64,000 bases of DNA from Onion yellows phytoplasma OY-M (GTDB lineage: Bacteria > Bacillota_I > Bacilli_A > Acholeplasmatales > Acholeplasmataceae), in contig AP006628.2 in the NCBI GenBank assembly GCA_000009845.1, positions 434,001 through 498,000 on the forward strand. Reading direction: 5' to 3'. The notes under the pieces are model-generated. The model searched no databases and had not been told where the DNA came from. It was given only the letters and a program-made list of their open reading frames with translations. Below, one piece after another: positions 62,528-64,000 of this stretch (the first letter of the stretch is position 1; each line of letters starts with the position of its first letter). The translations under genes and the position numbers were made by a program.

Positions 62528-64000
62528 TTATTTTTTTTCGTTAAGAATCTTTTTTAAATATTTACCAGTATAACTTTTTTCATTTTGGCTTACTTGTTCT
62601 GGGGTTCCTGTTGCAACTACATATCCGCCACAAGCTCCTCCTTCAGGACCTAAATCAATGATATAATCAGCATTTTTAATTACATCTAAATTATGTTCAA
62701 TTACAACAATAGTAGCTTTTTGATCTGTCATTTGATGAAGAACTTTAAGCAATTGTCTAACATCTTCTGAATGAAGTCCTGTGGTAGGTTCATCTAAAAT
62801 ATACAAAGCACCTGGAATAACTTTTTTGTGTAGTTCGCTTGCTAATTTAACTCGTTGGGCTTCTCCTCCGGATAAAGTTGGCGAGGACTGTCCTAATTTA
62901 ATGTAGCCGAGCCCTACATTTTGTAAAATTTCTAATTGATGTTTAATTTTGGGATGATTTTGGAAAAATAAAACCCCTTCTTCAACACTCATAGCAAGAA
63001 TATCTGCAATAGTTTTATCTTTGTATTTGATGCTTAAAGTTTCTTTTTGATAACGAGTTCCTTTACAAGCTTCGCACATAACATAGACATCTGGTAAAAA
63101 ATGCATAGATATTTTTTTAACTCCATCGCCACTACAAGCCTCACATCTACCGCCTTTAACGTTAAAAGAAAAACGCCCTTTTTGATAACCTTTCATTTGG
63201 GCTTCTTTAGTTTTGGAGTAAAGTTCTCTAATTTCATCAAAAACACCAGTATAAGTAAGGGGATTACTGCGAGGAGTTTTACCAATTGGGTCTTGTGAAA
63301 TTTCAACTATTTTTTTGACTTTGTTAAAATCGTTTACTAAATGACTAAAATCTTTTTGTTGAGTTTTGTTTTTTTTGCTGTATTTTTGTTGTAAACAATC
63401 AAGTAAAACATCATTTACTAAAGTAGATTTTCCCGAACCAGAAACGCCTGTAACTACAATTAATTGTTGCATAGGAAAGCAAACATCAATTGATTTAAGA
63501 TTATTTTTAGAAGCTTTGGTAACTAAAATATGATCTTTATTGCCTTTTCTTCTAGTTTTGGGAAATGTAATTTGGATTTTTTTAGATAAGTATTTTCCTG
63601 TAAGGCTGTTTTTGTTTTGCATTACTTCTTGGGGTGTGCCAAAAGCTTGTACTTTCCCTCCCAAAATGCCTGCTTGAGGACCAATATCAATTAAATAATC
63701 AGAGGCAAGCATTGTATCATGATCGTGTTCTACTACAATTAAAGAATTGCCTAAATCTCGCATTTTTTGAAGTGATTTAATTAAAAGATCGTTGTCTTTT
63801 TGGTGCAATCCAATGGAAGGTTCATCAAGGACATAAAGTACTCCTGAAAGTTGGGAGCCAATTTGAGTAGCAAGTCTAATTCTTTGTGCTTCTCCTCCCG
63901 AAAGAGTTGCTCCACTGCGCGATAAAGAAAGATATCCTAACCCAATTTCTTGTAAAAAAGTAAGACGATTAATAACTTCTTTGAGAGCTAAATTAATAAT
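62528..64000 (-). CDS. uvrA: UvrABC system protein A, 5' part outside the window
   Basis: About 490 C-terminal residues. UvrA is the damage-recognising ABC ATPase of excision repair. Seen are the first-half signature LSRSGATLSGGEAQRIRLAT and Walker B VLYVLDEPSIGLH. The second half has Walker A VTGVSGSGKSTLVNDVL, a zinc finger (CEACSGDGVKKISMHFLPDV, then CEAC), the signature SPTLSGGEAQRVKLA and ILDEPTTGLH. The frame is open to the right edge, so the start is not visible. The true frame does not begin at 63808, where only an internal TTG lies. Confidence 0.97.
   Translation of the reverse strand: MINLALKEVINRLTFLQEIGLGYLSLSRSGATLSGGEAQRIRLATQIGSQLSGVLYVLDEPSIGLHQKDNDLLIKSLQKMRDLGNSLIVVEHDHDTMLASDYLIDIGPQAGILGGKVQAFGTPQEVMQNKNSLTGKYLSKKIQITFPKTRRKGNKDHILVTKASKNNLKSIDVCFPMQQLIVVTGVSGSGKSTLVNDVLLDCLQQKYSKKNKTQQKDFSHLVNDFNKVKKIVEISQDPIGKTPRSNPLTYTGVFDEIRELYSKTKEAQMKGYQKGRFSFNVKGGRCEACSGDGVKKISMHFLPDVYVMCEACKGTRYQKETLSIKYKDKTIADILAMSVEEGVLFFQNHPKIKHQLEILQNVGLGYIKLGQSSPTLSGGEAQRVKLASELHKKVIPGALYILDEPTTGLHSEDVRQLLKVLHQMTDQKATIVVIEHNLDVIKNADYIIDLGPEGGACGGYVVATGTPEQVSQNEKSYTGKYLKKILNEKK

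Noticed and set aside
1-64000. tRNA or rRNA genes
   Set aside because: No cloverleaf with a GTTCRANYC T-loop and no rRNA-like GC-rich conserved stretch was found by eye on either strand.

Overview
The window is from a phytoplasma, most likely of the 'Candidatus Phytoplasma asteris' (aster yellows) type. The evidence is a very AT-rich sequence, TGA used as a stop and TGG for Trp, and small AT-rich core genes. It also has many broken copies of the gene set known from phytoplasma potential mobile units (PMUs): dnaB, dnaG, tmk, an FtsH-like AAA+ ATPase, HU, ssb, dam, a small sigma factor and tra5. A secreted protein carries an SVM-type signal peptide, and phytoplasma-type DUF2963 repeat proteins are present. 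The strain cannot be named from the sequence alone.

Positions 1-37073 are an accessory island made of overlapping and nested PMU pieces. Piece A (9425 down to 1, minus strand) runs sigma, ssb, dam, HU, AAA+, secreted coiled coil, two small membrane proteins, YqaJ-type nuclease, tmk, a small protein, a hypothetical and dnaB, and leaves the window at the left edge. Piece B (about 9426-16059, plus strand) is a decayed PMU holding dam, DUF2963 proteins, HU, AAA+ and an effector-like gene. It is followed by a dead tra5 transposase, seven 11-bp tandem repeats, and a hypothetical gene plus a dnaG that is cut by the end of piece C. Piece C (19164-23071) starts with an intact sigma and dam but ends in a chimera that contains a complete 48-bp commercial genome-walking adaptor (22559-22606). 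Piece D (about 24784-35641, minus strand) differs from an ordinary PMU: it shares sigma, ssb, HU and one small protein with PMUs, then carries a run of small membrane or secreted proteins and ends in a UvrD-type helicase fused to an HUH rolling-circle Rep. Piece E (35652-36121) is a stub joined to a decayed ftsH (36122-37073).

Positions 37087-64000 are ordinary chromosome: uvrB, uvrC, a pyridoxal kinase, a nitroreductase, plsY, ligA, whiA, acpS, nox, sodA, nusB, an anchored surface-type protein, lepA, a small membrane protein, tldD, pmbA, lon, tig and the 3' part of uvrA. All three subunits of the UvrABC repair system are here, together with oxygen-handling enzymes (nox, sodA), lipid genes (plsY, acpS) and protein quality control (lon, tig).

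Three copies of the same PMU end lie in front of the three sigma genes. Each has a 20-bp terminus (TGTTCCAAAACTTTAGACAC type), a strong inward terminator and a palindrome overlapping the sigma ribosome binding site. They mark element boundaries and suggest how each unit is insulated and self-regulated. The main caution is quality: the adaptor and several one-base homopolymer frameshifts, including in the core genes uvrC and plsY, show that part of the apparent gene decay may be assembly or sequencing error.
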